DNA from: JADJXV01 sp964527785
GTDB lineage: Bacteria > Bacteroidota > Ignavibacteria > Kapaibacteriales > UBA961
Reading direction: 5' to 3'
Length of the DNA: 64,000 nucleotides
NCBI GenBank assembly: GCA_964527785.1
Contig: CAZGNO010000001.1
Span: forward strand, 1 to 64,000
Each line of letters starts with the position of its first letter. Position 1 is the stretch's first letter. Positions 46,711 to 56,542 of the stretch are shown here, piece after piece. Under the pieces are notes generated by a model. The model was not told where the DNA came from, searched no databases, and was given only the letters and a program-made list of their open reading frames with translations. Both the position numbers and the translations under genes were made by a program.

Positions 46711-46736
46711 TTTGGCTAATTTGCTATCGCTTGATA

Positions 46737-48224
46737 CTATTCTTTTATCACCTTGAATGATATAATTTTATTATTTTGATGAGCAGTAATACCATAGATC
46801 CCTGCCGGCACAATAGATAAATCGAATCTCAACTCCTCTTGACTATAGAAATTATTATAAAGCACTCTAACGGGGCTTCCCGTAATATCAATTAAATCAA
46901 TCTTTAATTGACTCGATTGAAAATCGGAGTTCTTCAAAGTAATTATTCCTGTGGATGGGTTAGGATACACGGTGTTTTCTTGGCTTTGAACAGTTTCTTC
47001 TTTTACGGGGGTGATGCGCGCTATGTCAATAACAATTACTTCACCCTTTATATTCCACGCTAAGATTGATTTGTCATTATTAGTTACGGTGAATGATGTA
47101 ATAGATATTGGAGGAATAATTGAATCAATTTGATCAGAGGTACGAATATCATTGAAGTAGAATGCTGACCCTTGGTACAGTACCAAAACATCATTTGCTG
47201 AGTACGTATCAGTAATAAGTTTGCCCTTGGAGTAAGGAATCGGAATACTAACATTAGAAAGAATAGAATCTAAAGATAAATCGTAATAGTAAAATTGACC
47301 TCCTACGTTAAATAAAATACAATTATTCAAACAAGTAGGAATTATACCTCCAACATACCCTGAAGCACCAGAATAACCCTTAGCTGGAGTAAAACTATTG
47401 TAATATGTGACCAACCCTGACTTGATATGATTATGTAAGTTAAACCTCACTAATCCATTATTATTCCAGCTATAAGAAGTCATTTTTTGCTGAGAATCAG
47501 GTAAATAATAGAAAGATGTATAAAATGAAGAAGTTGAATATAATAACAAACTGTCGTTGTAGTTAAGAAAATCTATTACATCCACACCGCCAAGTGGATT
47601 TACACCGGAAATTTCCCTTTTTACTATAAGTGAATTCTGTAATATTCCTAAAACAGTAAAGTGACCGCAAGTATATTGCGCTATTATGTTGGGCGCACCA
47701 CCATATCCGTAGCTATTTCCAGACGATCGAACGTATAGTTCATTTCTGTCTGATACATAATCGTAGGATGATTTATAATCCTCTAAATTATTGGATGAAA
47801 AATGTCTGCGAAAATCAACATCATCATTACAAAGTATTTTTTTGGAATGTAAATCATAGATTTGAATTTTTTGTATTGAAATTCGGGACAGGTTGGGGTT
47901 GTATGAGGCTATGCCATAGTCAATAATCACAGCTGTTTTACCATCCTTAGAGAACTGAAACTCATCGGGTTTTAAGTTGAATTTTATGGAGTCCAACAGA
48001 ACCCCACTTTGAAAGTCCCAAACTCGCAGCATGGCATCGCTATGATAAGTGTAAATAGTATTTTTATCCGAGGACATTTGTACGTTTACCAAATTGCTAA
48101 GAACAAGTTTTTGGTATTTGTATCCCTGTCTCTGCTCCCACCCTGATTCCGATGAAAGTAACTCTAAACTCGATAAAAAGACTACGATGGCAACCGTTAA
48201 TGAGTGAAAAATGCTGTATTTCAT
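46737..48224 (-). CDS. T9SS-exported WD40/beta-propeller-like protein
   Basis: 495 residues with a signal peptide (SIFHSLTVAIVVFLSSLELLSS). Repeats around SSDKNTIYTYHSDAMLRVWDFQSG and SKDGKTAVIIDYGIAS resemble WD40 or quinoprotein-type propeller blades; the rest is less regular. The C-terminus (NTVYPNPSTGIITL ... VPAGIYGITAHQNN ... FKVIKE) is a T9SS type-A sorting domain. It is a lone gene with its own terminator. Probably a surface or secreted binding protein; partner unknown. Confidence 0.82.
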   Translation of the reverse strand: MKYSIFHSLTVAIVVFLSSLELLSSESGWEQRQGYKYQKLVLSNLVNVQMSSDKNTIYTYHSDAMLRVWDFQSGVLLDSIKFNLKPDEFQFSKDGKTAVIIDYGIASYNPNLSRISIQKIQIYDLHSKKILCNDDVDFRRHFSSNNLEDYKSSYDYVSDRNELYVRSSGNSYGYGGAPNIIAQYTCGHFTVLGILQNSLIVKREISGVNPLGGVDVIDFLNYNDSLLLYSTSSFYTSFYYLPDSQQKMTSYSWNNNGLVRFNLHNHIKSGLVTYYNSFTPAKGYSGASGYVGGIIPTCLNNCILFNVGGQFYYYDLSLDSILSNVSIPIPYSKGKLITDTYSANDVLVLYQGSAFYFNDIRTSDQIDSIIPPISITSFTVTNNDKSILAWNIKGEVIVIDIARITPVKEETVQSQENTVYPNPSTGIITLKNSDFQSSQLKIDLIDITGSPVRVLYNNFYSQEELRFDLSIVPAGIYGITAHQNNKIISFKVIKE

Positions 48225-48318
48225 ATATACCTCCGTTATTACAGGTAATGTAATTTTCTCTAAACTACAAAATATTCCAACTCTATCATAATTATTTATT
48301 TAGGGTATGTTTTTCAAA

Positions 48319-48352
48319 ACAAAAGCCCGCTTCAATGAAGCGGGCTTTTGTT
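48319..48352 (-). terminator. Terminator of the malic enzyme gene (twin copy 2)
   Basis: AAAGCCCGCTTCA and TGAAGCGGGCTTT form the stem with flanking A/T runs, active in both directions in principle. The core CCCGCTTCAATGAAGCGGG equals that at 46684-46702. Confidence 0.88.
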
Positions 48353-48383
48353 TTCTGTACTATAATAGTTTATAGAATTGTGA

Positions 48384-50687
48384 CTACATAACCGCCGATT
48401 CCACCCTCTCCTTCTCAAACGCCTCATCGGCACATATAGCCGCCATACTGACAATATCCTGCACATCTGCATCACGCTCCAAAATATGAATCGGCTTATT
48501 CATACCAATCAAAATCGGTCCGACTGCCTCTGCTTCACCCAAACGAATGAGTAATTTATAGGCGATATTAGCAGCATTCAAATCAGGAAAGATAAGAACA
48601 TTAGCATCACCTTGAATTGAATTGAAGGGAAACTGCTCACGAGCTTTATCAGCCCATACTGCCGTATCAGCTTGCATTTCACCGTCAATAATCAAATTCG
48701 GACGTTTCGCTTTTACAATTTCCATTGCCTTACGCATCTTTAGCACACTTGGGTCGTGCGACATTCCGAAATCACTGAATGACAGCATCGCAACACGTGG
48801 TGTTATCTTGAATCTCTCTGCTGCTTCGGCAGTAATCATCGCAATATCGGCTAGCTGTTCGGCGGTTGGGTTCGGTGTGACTGTGGTATCAGCAAAAAAG
48901 AGCGTATCACCGCGCTTGGTGATTACCACGTACATTCCCGCAACTCTTGAAAAACGTTTATCCGTCCCGATAATCTCTAGGGCGGGGCGAATTGTCTCGT
49001 CATAACGAAGGTTCAAGCCGGAAAGCAAGCCGTCAGCATCTCCTGATTCCACCATCAACGCACCGAAATAATTACGGCGCATCACAAGTTTCCGAGCTTC
49101 ACCGAGAGTCATTCCGCGTCGTTGGCGTTTACTAGTGAGGATATGAGCATATTCCTCACTTTTATCCGAGTAATAAATATCAATTGTTTCAAATTTTGAA
49201 AGGTCAATGCCAATTGAATCCGCAATACTCTTCATTCGTGCCTGCCCTCCAAGAAGAATTGGATTTGCAATGCCATCCTCTAAAATAATTTCTGCTGCGC
49301 GGAGTGCCTTCGGTTCTTCCCCTTCGGTCAATATAATTCTTTTCTTTACAGCCCTTCTTTGAACGGCAGTCGTAATATTTACTTTGAAACGTTTTGCATT
49401 CCCTTGTTGTGATTGTAAATGTGTTTTATATTCCTCGATATTAAAATCAAGTTTTCTTGCAACACCGGATTCAATGGCTGCTTTGGCAACTGCCGGAGGA
49501 ACAGTCAGCAGAACACGTGGGTCTAATGCCTTGGGGATAATGTATCCTCTGCCGAAATTAGTTTCCTCACCGCCGTAGGCACGGGCAACCGATTCCGGCA
49601 CTTCTTGCTTGGCGAGTGATGCCAGGGCATAAGCGGCTGCAAGTTTCATTTCATCATTGATTGCTTTCGCCCTTACGTCGAGTGCACCTCTAAAAATATA
49701 CGGGAAGCCCAATACATTGTTCACCTGATTAGGGTAATCACTTCTCCCTGTCGCTACTATAATATCGTTACGAACCCCAATTGCATCTGGGTAGTCTATT
49801 TCCGGATCAGGATTTGCAAGGGCAAATACTATCGGATTCGGAGGCATGGAAGCAACCATTTCTTTTGTAACAAGCCCACCTGCGCTTAACCCAAGAAAAA
49901 CATCAGCCCTGTGCATCATATCGGCAAGTGTAGCCGGAGCATCTCCGTTTGCAAAAAACAATTTCTGCTCGGACATATCCTCTGTGCGACCTTTATAAAC
50001 CAGTCCTTTTCTATCGCAGAGGAACATATTTTCACGTCTTACACCGAGTTTTATATAAAACAAACTACAGGCAATAGCAGAAGCACCCGCACCGCTGACG
50101 ACCACAGTAATTTCATCAAGTTTTTTACCTTGTACTTCGCACGCATTCAATAGTGCAGCGCCGCTGATGATGGCTGTTCCATGTTGGTCATCATGAAACA
50201 CCGGAATTTGCATCCTGCGTTGCAATTCTTCTTCAATATAAAAACATTCAGGTGCTTTAATATCTTCAAGGTTAATACCGCCGAAGGTTGGCTCAAGGTT
50301 TGCCACGGCATTAATAAATTCTTCGGGGTCTAGTGTTTTCACTTCAATGTCAAAAACATCTATATCTGCAAATTTCTTAAATAAAACCCCTTTTCCTTCC
50401 ATGACGGGTTTGCTTGCCGAGGCACCGATATTCCCTAAGCCCAAAACAGCAGTCCCGTTGGAAATAACTCCGACCAGATTCCCTTTGGCAGTGTATTCAT
50501 AGACTAATTCTTCATTCTCTGCAATATCCCTGCACGGTTCGGCTACACCGGGTGAATAGGCGAGCGACAGTTCGTATTGAGTGTCGCAGGGTTTGGACGG
50601 GATAACTTCAATCTTCCCTTTCCGTCCGGAAGAGTGGTATTTGAGTGCTTCCTCACGATTGATTTTCTTTTTGTACATTTCGGACAT
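48384..50687 (-). CDS. maeB: NADP-dependent malic enzyme fused to phosphotransacetylase domain
   Basis: 767 residues. The N-terminal malic enzyme (~1-425) shows LAYSPGVAEPCR, VFHDDQHGTAII, VVVSGAGASAIACSLFY and FALANPDPEI; the C-terminal ~330 residues are a phosphotransacetylase-like domain (RIILTEGEEPKALRAAEI ... GEMQADTAVW ... NVLIFPDLNAANIAYKL). This is the MaeB layout, where the PTA part is normally regulatory. It oxidises malate to pyruvate plus CO2 with NADP. Confidence 0.95.
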   Translation of the reverse strand: MSEMYKKKINREEALKYHSSGRKGKIEVIPSKPCDTQYELSLAYSPGVAEPCRDIAENEELVYEYTAKGNLVGVISNGTAVLGLGNIGASASKPVMEGKGVLFKKFADIDVFDIEVKTLDPEEFINAVANLEPTFGGINLEDIKAPECFYIEEELQRRMQIPVFHDDQHGTAIISGAALLNACEVQGKKLDEITVVVSGAGASAIACSLFYIKLGVRRENMFLCDRKGLVYKGRTEDMSEQKLFFANGDAPATLADMMHRADVFLGLSAGGLVTKEMVASMPPNPIVFALANPDPEIDYPDAIGVRNDIIVATGRSDYPNQVNNVLGFPYIFRGALDVRAKAINDEMKLAAAYALASLAKQEVPESVARAYGGEETNFGRGYIIPKALDPRVLLTVPPAVAKAAIESGVARKLDFNIEEYKTHLQSQQGNAKRFKVNITTAVQRRAVKKRIILTEGEEPKALRAAEIILEDGIANPILLGGQARMKSIADSIGIDLSKFETIDIYYSDKSEEYAHILTSKRQRRGMTLGEARKLVMRRNYFGALMVESGDADGLLSGLNLRYDETIRPALEIIGTDKRFSRVAGMYVVITKRGDTLFFADTTVTPNPTAEQLADIAMITAEAAERFKITPRVAMLSFSDFGMSHDPSVLKMRKAMEIVKAKRPNLIIDGEMQADTAVWADKAREQFPFNSIQGDANVLIFPDLNAANIAYKLLIRLGEAEAVGPILIGMNKPIHILERDADVQDIVSMAAICADEAFEKERVESAVM

Positions 50688-51005
50688 ACGACTTTCCTAA
50701 CATAAGAAGGTTCAAAAAATTCGATTCACACCTTGTTTTCTATCACAAAATTAAGACAATTTGAATGATGATTACCGTACATCAGTGTTTAATTCACAAA
50801 AGTCCTCAGGAGCATCAAAGAAATTGTTCTGGAAATATAGGTTGAGTACTTATAATATGAGTGTAAATCCTCGTGATTTTGAAGTAAAGTAGATAGATTA
50901 AGAAGGTTCGATTAGCTACTGAAAATTAACTTTGGTAGGAAGTGAGAATTATGTAACTTTAGTACACAACTGGCGTAGATTACGTATTCGTTTTTTTCAT
51001 TATAA
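50688..51005. other. Intergenic region upstream of maeB and the DUF4234 gene
   Basis: About 318 bp with no gene, promoter region for two divergent genes. No hairpin, repeat or RNA gene was noticed. Confidence 0.45.
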
Positions 51006-51395
51006 ATGGTAACAACTATGGCAACATATCCATATCCTGTAGAAGAAGGTCGTCGAGATATAGTACTCAGTATTGTCCTCACAATATTTACATGCGGTAT
51101 ATATGGGCTGTATTGGGAGTACAAGCAAATGGAGGCAATCAATGCTTGGCTCAGACGTGAAGAATATAGTTTTTGGATGGTATTCTTCCTTTCGTTAGTC
51201 ACCTGTGGCATCTACTATGTGTATATAATCTACAAAATGTCGGTGTCTATAAACGATATTCAGAAAGTGAATAATTTTAATGTAAATACAAACCTGCCGT
51301 TGATTTGTGTTCTGCTGTCAATTTTCGGCTTGAGTATAGTTGCCAGTGCAATTCAGCAGAGTGAGATGAATGATTGGTATGTGGGGGTAAATTAA
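51006..51395 (+). CDS. Small membrane protein, DUF4234-like
   Basis: 129 residues with three membrane segments (DIVLSIVLTIFTCGIYGLYWEY, WMVFFLSLVTCGIYYVYIIYK and LPLICVLLSIFGLSIVASA) containing the repeated TCGIY(G/Y)xYW/I motif typical of DUF4234. Start at 51006 or the second ATG at 51018. Terminator at 51431-51466 follows. Function unknown. Confidence 0.82.
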   Translation: MVTTMATYPYPVEEGRRDIVLSIVLTIFTCGIYGLYWEYKQMEAINAWLRREEYSFWMVFFLSLVTCGIYYVYIIYKMSVSINDIQKVNNFNVNTNLPLICVLLSIFGLSIVASAIQQSEMNDWYVGVN

Positions 51396-51430
51396 CATTT
51401 TCAAAAAAATGAAACGGCGTTACATAAAAT

Positions 51431-51466
51431 AAAAAAAGGTAGGTGTTCAAGACCTACCTTTTTTTA
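51431..51466. terminator. Bidirectional terminator
   Basis: AAAAAGGTAGGT and ACCTACCTTTTT form a stem with a 7-base loop, flanked by A- and T-runs. It lies between the convergent DUF4234 gene and the lipoprotein cassette. Confidence 0.9.
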
Positions 51467-51483
51467 TTTCTAAAATACTCTGT

Positions 51484-51870
51484 TTATTTATTTTCGTTCA
51501 AATCATATTCTTTTTGGGCATATTCGAATGCTTCAAGACCAATGTTTTCAATGAGAGGATTGTTGCTTCTGGAAAATTGATACGGATATCCCCAATAGAT
51601 GAGTTTATCATTTTCGAAAGCATAATAATAGACTTCCATAAAAACAGCTCCATTTATTCTTGTCATATAAACTTCGTACTTATTTTTATTTTTTGCACTT
51701 AGTTTAGGAAGAGATACATTCTTGTCATAATCTACATTCTCTTTCATAAATGCTTGTAATGTAGTACCTTTCGCAAGCCGTAAATTACTTTCGGTAACAA
51801 AGGTTTCACAAGAAACTAATCCAATAAACGAAAGTACAACAATACCTGTTTTTATAAATTTACCGTACAT
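51484..51870 (-). CDS. Small lipoprotein 3 of a tandem set
   Basis: About 128 residues from the ATG at 51870 (MYGKFIKTG), which has AAAGGTG six bases upstream. Lipobox VSC; the mature part has KLIYWGYPYQFSRSNN, which matches KLFNWGYLYEFKNDP in the upstream gene and KLYYWGNLDDFKRTD in the one before it. The gene overlaps the previous one by 11 nt. Unknown function; probably a paralogue of its two neighbours. Confidence 0.75.
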   Translation of the reverse strand: MYGKFIKTGIVVLSFIGLVSCETFVTESNLRLAKGTTLQAFMKENVDYDKNVSLPKLSAKNKNKYEVYMTRINGAVFMEVYYYAFENDKLIYWGYPYQFSRSNNPLIENIGLEAFEYAQKEYDLNENK

Positions 51871-52312
51871 ATTCTTCACCTTTCAATCGTAAATAGTTTT
51901 TGTATCCATCTTCCATAGCCAAGCCAAACTGACCTCCTTTATTGGAAGGGTCATTCTTAAATTCATATAAATAGCCCCAATTAAAGAGTTTGTTGTCTTT
52001 AGAAATGACAAAATACGGGTCTCTGAAAAAGGTGATTTTCTCTGTTCTACCAGAGAATTTTTGTTCTTGAGGAGAGGTGTATTCTCTATGAAAATAATTC
52101 GTAATCGGTAATACATGACATTTATACATTTGATTATCGAATTCAAATTGAAAAAGCGGAATGTCATCTGAGTCTGCCCCTGCCTCCTTAGAGAAATCCA
52201 TCCCCTTCTTAAACCGTGCAAAATCATTTGCTCCAGCAAAACGACTACCGCATGAGGTTATAAAAATTGTTGTGACTACCAGAAATAGACTAATGCATAA
52301 TTTATTTTTCAT
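51860..52312 (-). CDS. Small lipoprotein 2 of a tandem set
   Basis: 150 residues. Signal with lipobox ITSC (CISLFLVVTTIFITSC). The C-terminal part holds the shared K-L-x-x-W-G pattern (KLFNWGYLYEFKNDP). Overlaps lipoprotein 3 and follows lipoprotein 1 by nine nt, one operon. Function unknown. Confidence 0.8.
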   Translation of the reverse strand: MKNKLCISLFLVVTTIFITSCGSRFAGANDFARFKKGMDFSKEAGADSDDIPLFQFEFDNQMYKCHVLPITNYFHREYTSPQEQKFSGRTEKITFFRDPYFVISKDNKLFNWGYLYEFKNDPSNKGGQFGLAMEDGYKNYLRLKGEEYVR

Positions 52313-52321
52313 AAAATTCCC

Positions 52322-52723
52322 TTATTGTTTAATCCAAGTTTCAGAAATTAAGACACCTAATCCGTTAGCGACATCATCATCCGTTCTTTTGAAGTCATCC
52401 AAATTACCCCAATAGTAAAGTTTTTCATTTTTAAAAGCCAAAGCAAATAAATCGTATTTATCGGAATACAAAAAGTTAAATCCAAGTGCATAAGTTTGAA
52501 TCCAACGTTTGTATATAAGTACCTTAAATTTATCTTTACTTCCTTGCAGTGTCAATTCTTTTTCAAAAACTGGGTCTCTGTCCAAGTATGCAACTACTGA
52601 TTTGTAGTCTTCGTTCTTGTTAAGTTTACCTGCTGTATTATATCCTATTATCGGGGTTGTACAAGACCCCAGTAAAAATAACAAAAAGGTTCCTGCCAGT
52701 AAACAGCTATAATGTTTCTTCAA
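52322..52723 (-). CDS. Small lipoprotein 1 of a tandem set
   Basis: About 134 residues. The TTG start at 52723 is chosen because it has an AGAGGT site six bases upstream and opens directly with the lipoprotein signal (CLLAGTFLLFLLGSC); an upstream ATG would put ~20 odd residues before it. It contains KLYYWGNLDDFKRTD, related to the next two genes. First gene of the set; function unknown. Confidence 0.75.
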   Translation of the reverse strand: MKKHYSCLLAGTFLLFLLGSCTTPIIGYNTAGKLNKNEDYKSVVAYLDRDPVFEKELTLQGSKDKFKVLIYKRWIQTYALGFNFLYSDKYDLFALAFKNEKLYYWGNLDDFKRTDDDVANGLGVLISETWIKQ

Positions 52724-52873
52724 AGTGCTACCTCTTATTGATTGAAAATAAATTGTTTCCGTCATTGAAAGCAAATATAACACAGCTATTCTTAATAAAA
52801 AAATTACTCTTTTCTCTAAGAGAAAAAAAATCTTTATATTGAATAAATTTTTAATAACAATCTTCTTTTTTTT

Positions 52874-53860
52874 ATGAGAATCTTCCTGACGCTTTTCATG
52901 CTTTTTGCTTTATCCACTAATCAATTTTTAGCTGAAACAACTTCTACTGCTGCTGACACTACTGATAATAAAACATACCAACGAACCACTTTTGTAGAAG
53001 TACAAGAAGTAAAACCGGGTGATCAGTCACAATGGAAAAATACGGAAAGTTATCTCAAGAGAACTGTTATAGGTCTCGATTATGTAAAAAGAAGTGGGAA
53101 CTTAGAATCCTCACTTTTTAGTTTTTATGACGGTACTCCCTTGCCTAAGGAAACTGTTAACGGTTTCGAAATAAGTGCGGAAGGATTATTCTCATATAAA
53201 TTTGCCGATAGCACAAAAGCACATAACCTGATGTATTTTGATAATTATAAAATCGGTTATAAGCTGGCATACCACAATTATATCTATCCGGATTCATCTG
53301 TGTCGTTGTTTGAACCTGTTTCAGCAAAATTTATAGATATGGGACTTAATGCAGATTATTCACGAGGATATGGATGGACGTTTGAGGACAAATCAAGCAT
53401 AAGTGTCTATAAGACACTTGGATTGACTATCGGCATACTGGCAATAGCTGATGCAGGGCAAGACGAACCGGTCGCTCCTTTTGGAGATTATAATGAAACC
53501 GGCTTTCGTTACCAGATCAATAAAACAGTTGGTGTTGTTACAGGTATTAGAGAACACCAATCCTATAACGGTCTAAGTTTCGATAAATGGGCATTAAGCA
53601 AAATAGTTGAGGTTTCCGGAAATGCTGTGTTGGACAAACTTCTCACAGCACATTTTGTCAACAAAAAAGATCAGTGGACTCCTATTTATCAACTTGTCTA
53701 TCAATCAGTTTGGAGTTATGTGTTCAATATGTTGCGTCACAAAAATACTTATTTCCCTTTTGCTAATACGACCGGTGAATCAATGGTACAAGATACTAGA
53801 TTTTTCATAGGGTTGAAAATTTCATTTTCTAACTATTTTAACTCGTATGGTGGTTATTAA
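52874..53860 (+). CDS. Exported protein of unknown function
   Basis: 328 residues with a signal peptide (IFLTLFMLFALSTNQFLA). The first part is polar and Thr-rich (ETTSTAADTTDNKTYQRTT); the rest has aromatic, alternating segments (YKIGYKLAYHNYIYP, GFRYQINKTVGVVTGIR, FFIGLKISFSNYF) that could be beta strands in an outer-membrane protein. I do not recognise a family. It has its own terminator at 53925-53967. Confidence 0.68.
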   Translation: MRIFLTLFMLFALSTNQFLAETTSTAADTTDNKTYQRTTFVEVQEVKPGDQSQWKNTESYLKRTVIGLDYVKRSGNLESSLFSFYDGTPLPKETVNGFEISAEGLFSYKFADSTKAHNLMYFDNYKIGYKLAYHNYIYPDSSVSLFEPVSAKFIDMGLNADYSRGYGWTFEDKSSISVYKTLGLTIGILAIADAGQDEPVAPFGDYNETGFRYQINKTVGVVTGIREHQSYNGLSFDKWALSKIVEVSGNAVLDKLLTAHFVNKKDQWTPIYQLVYQSVWSYVFNMLRHKNTYFPFANTTGESMVQDTRFFIGLKISFSNYFNSYGGY

Positions 53861-53924
53861 TCCTGCTTTGTTCATATTGGAAGTTGATAGCGGTTGAGGG
53901 GCTGTTCTAAACTAGAATATCAAA

Positions 53925-53967
53925 AAACAATGGCAAGAATTTATATGAATTCTTGCCATTGTTTTTT
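53925..53967 (+). terminator. Terminator of the exported-protein gene
   Basis: AACAATGGCAAGAATT and AATTCTTGCCATTGTT form a 16-bp stem, followed by a T-run. Confidence 0.92.
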
Positions 53968-54415
53968 ATCCATTGATAAAAATAAATGTTTCAATGTAAT
54001 TCAACCTCGTTTTACAAACAATACTTATATCCGGTCATCAGCTATACATAGGTTTTTTAAGTAAATTTCTTTTTACCTAGTAAATGAAAAGGATATTTCA
54101 TTAAACAAGGGGGGCAGAATAAATTGAAATTTGAATAATACTAAATATAGAGAATGAGTCAAACATTTTGATGGGCTCAGCGTTAAGTAACTTGTTGTTA
54201 GAACTAAGCTTGCCGTCAGTAAAAAATACTTGCCAATTTCAACCTAACACTTTTTAAACCCATTCTTCAATAAATTATGCATACTGCTTAACTGAAAAAG
54301 ATGAACATTTGAACAAAAATAAAAATATCCGTAAAAAAGTTCAGATTGAGTCGTAGAAACTATAAATTTAAGGGTATCTTAGTTTATAGAATGCAGTATT
54401 CTAGTAATAAAAGTA
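53968..54415. other. Gene-free region downstream of the transpeptidase gene
   Basis: About 450 bp without a convincing gene, AT-rich. ACTTGCCAA at 54228-54236 and GGCTCAGCGT near 54174 may be a decayed copy of the repeat at 11-49 and 56808-56898. Otherwise I see nothing. Confidence 0.4.
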
Positions 54416-56542
54416 TCACCTACACTCAATCACACAACTCTTCTCCTTCCCTCCCACCGACCACGTCTGTTTCACAACTGTCCCGCTGCCCTGCACTTTC
54501 ACCTTTACATTAGCAGCATGAAGCACTGCGAGTGCTCTGCGCATTGCCATTCCCCGTACGTCCGGTCTGAGCGCGTCAGCGTGGGCTTTCTCTATAGAAT
54601 CACGTTTGATTGCCGGTGTGGGAACACGGTATTCAGCCAGTACATCCGTACCGCGTAAAACCTTTTTACCCGGAAGTGGTGATTGCTGAGCTATAATCCC
54701 CTGTCCCCTGTTGCTGAGTCGAAGTCCGTTTTGGTGCAGCACTATCTCTGCGTTTTCAACGGTAATTCCCCGAACATCCGGCACGGAAACAGAATCAGGC
54801 AAAGCTGCCATTGTTGTTTCATCGGAAATACCTTCCATGTGCGTAGCAGAAATCCACTGTTGTGCTATTCTACGGAAAATCGGAGCAGCTGTCCTGCCGC
54901 CGTAAATATCGGTTTGAGGTCGGTCGAGCATAATCATCATGGCAACTTTTGGGTTGTCAGCCGGAAAGTATCCAGCAAATGAAGCCGTATATGCCTGTTT
55001 GGAATATTTGCCGTCCACAAGCTGTTGGGCGGTGCCAGTTTTTCCGGCAATTTTCATTCCTTGCACTCGCGCTTCGTTACCAGTGCCGCGTTCTACTACC
55101 CCGCATAGAAGATCGGTAAGAGTCCGGGCAGTTTCGACTGAAACCACCTGGCGGATTTTTTGCGGAGAATAGCTTTCGGTTTCCTTGCCGTTTTCATCGA
55201 ATACTTTTTTGATGAGGTATGGCTTCATCATTACGCCCTTGTTGGCAACAGCAGCATAGGCATTTACAATTTGCAGGGCGGTTGCAGCAAGCTCATATCC
55301 ATAAGCCATGAAAAATTTAGTTGCCCCGTCAAATTCGCGTGGTTTTTTCATTCTGCCCGGGGATTCACCCGGAACATCTATTCCAAGTGTAATGCCAAAG
55401 CCAAAGTCCCGAGCATATTTGTAAAATTTATCATCGGGGATTTTCTTGGACTGTATAGCAAAAACAACATTGCTCGACTGTTCGATTGCCTGAGCGAATG
55501 TAATGTGTCCGATCGGGTGGGTATCTTTGATTTCATATCCGTCGGAGAGTTTCCACACACCGTTGTGTGCATCAACAGTATCGGTAGGGGCGACCGCTTT
55601 TTCTTCGAGTGCAGCAGCAGCAGTTACTAGTTTGAATGTAGAGCCGGGTTCGTACATATCGCTGATAGCCCTAATTTTCATGGACTCTTGTGATGCCTGT
55701 TGAGGGCGGTTCGGGTTAAAACTCGGCATCGAGGCAACAGCAAGGATTTCACCGGTAGTGGGGTCTAGTGCAATGATTGTACCCGAAACTGCCCGTGCAT
55801 CGGCAATTCCCCGTTCAAGCTCGTATTCGGCAATACGCTGGAGTTCCATGTCAATAGTTAATTGAACAGATTTTCCGTTGGACGCTGCGGAAGTCGGCAA
55901 ATCTACCGACGGACGAAGATTGCCCCGCCCGTCACGTTGCATCACCATAAACCCCGGTGAACCCCGCAGCACAGAGTCGAGAGCAAGCTCTACACCGCTC
56001 AGTCCCTGATTATCAACACTCGTGCAACCGACGATTTGAGAGGCGGCGTTTCCAAAATAATAATTGCGTCTTGGCTCTACTACACGGATGAGCCCTGCAT
56101 CATGAAGTGTATCGAGAATAGAAGACCTGCCGAGATTACCTCGGGCAAGCCAAAGAAAGGATTTCGTAGAGGAGCGAATCTTCTGTTCCCAAACAGAGGC
56201 AGAATCTCCTGTCAATTGTTCTAAGGCATCGGCAATTACCCGCGGATGCTCTACCAGTGTAGGATCTACAGCAAACGACGCACTTTTTATCGTTGAAGCA
56301 ATTACACGCTGATTGCGGTCGTAGATTGTTCCTCGTTGGGGTTTGAGTTCGATACGGGATTCATACTGCTTTCGGGCTAGGGCACGATATTCGCCGGATT
56401 TGATAACCTGTACTATAAACAGTCGTACGATTACACCCAAAAAGCAAAGTGAGAGGACAACAAGCAGCAGCCCTGTTTTCCAGTTCTGATTTGTTTCCTT
56501 AGGTTCAACGGGAGCGGATGTAGGTATTGGGGCTGGTTGCAT
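54416..56542 (-). CDS. Peptidoglycan transpeptidase (FtsI/SpoVD type) with two PASTA domains
   Basis: 708 residues. One membrane segment (~23-45, TGLLLVVLSLCFLGVIVRLF), the dimerisation domain (KPQRGTIYDRNQRVIA ~67-82), and the transpeptidase with Ser-nucleophile STFK (301-304), SSN (356-358) and KTGT (501-504). PASTA domains lie at ~585-640 (VPDVRGITVENAE) and ~658-708 (RPDVRGMAMRRA). It cross-links peptidoglycan, as in septal class-B penicillin-binding proteins. It stands apart from any visible ftsL/mur genes. The last residues are Cys-containing (SCVIECR). Confidence 0.9.
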   Translation of the reverse strand: MQPAPIPTSAPVEPKETNQNWKTGLLLVVLSLCFLGVIVRLFIVQVIKSGEYRALARKQYESRIELKPQRGTIYDRNQRVIASTIKSASFAVDPTLVEHPRVIADALEQLTGDSASVWEQKIRSSTKSFLWLARGNLGRSSILDTLHDAGLIRVVEPRRNYYFGNAASQIVGCTSVDNQGLSGVELALDSVLRGSPGFMVMQRDGRGNLRPSVDLPTSAASNGKSVQLTIDMELQRIAEYELERGIADARAVSGTIIALDPTTGEILAVASMPSFNPNRPQQASQESMKIRAISDMYEPGSTFKLVTAAAALEEKAVAPTDTVDAHNGVWKLSDGYEIKDTHPIGHITFAQAIEQSSNVVFAIQSKKIPDDKFYKYARDFGFGITLGIDVPGESPGRMKKPREFDGATKFFMAYGYELAATALQIVNAYAAVANKGVMMKPYLIKKVFDENGKETESYSPQKIRQVVSVETARTLTDLLCGVVERGTGNEARVQGMKIAGKTGTAQQLVDGKYSKQAYTASFAGYFPADNPKVAMMIMLDRPQTDIYGGRTAAPIFRRIAQQWISATHMEGISDETTMAALPDSVSVPDVRGITVENAEIVLHQNGLRLSNRGQGIIAQQSPLPGKKVLRGTDVLAEYRVPTPAIKRDSIEKAHADALRPDVRGMAMRRALAVLHAANVKVKVQGSGTVVKQTWSVGGKEKSCVIECR

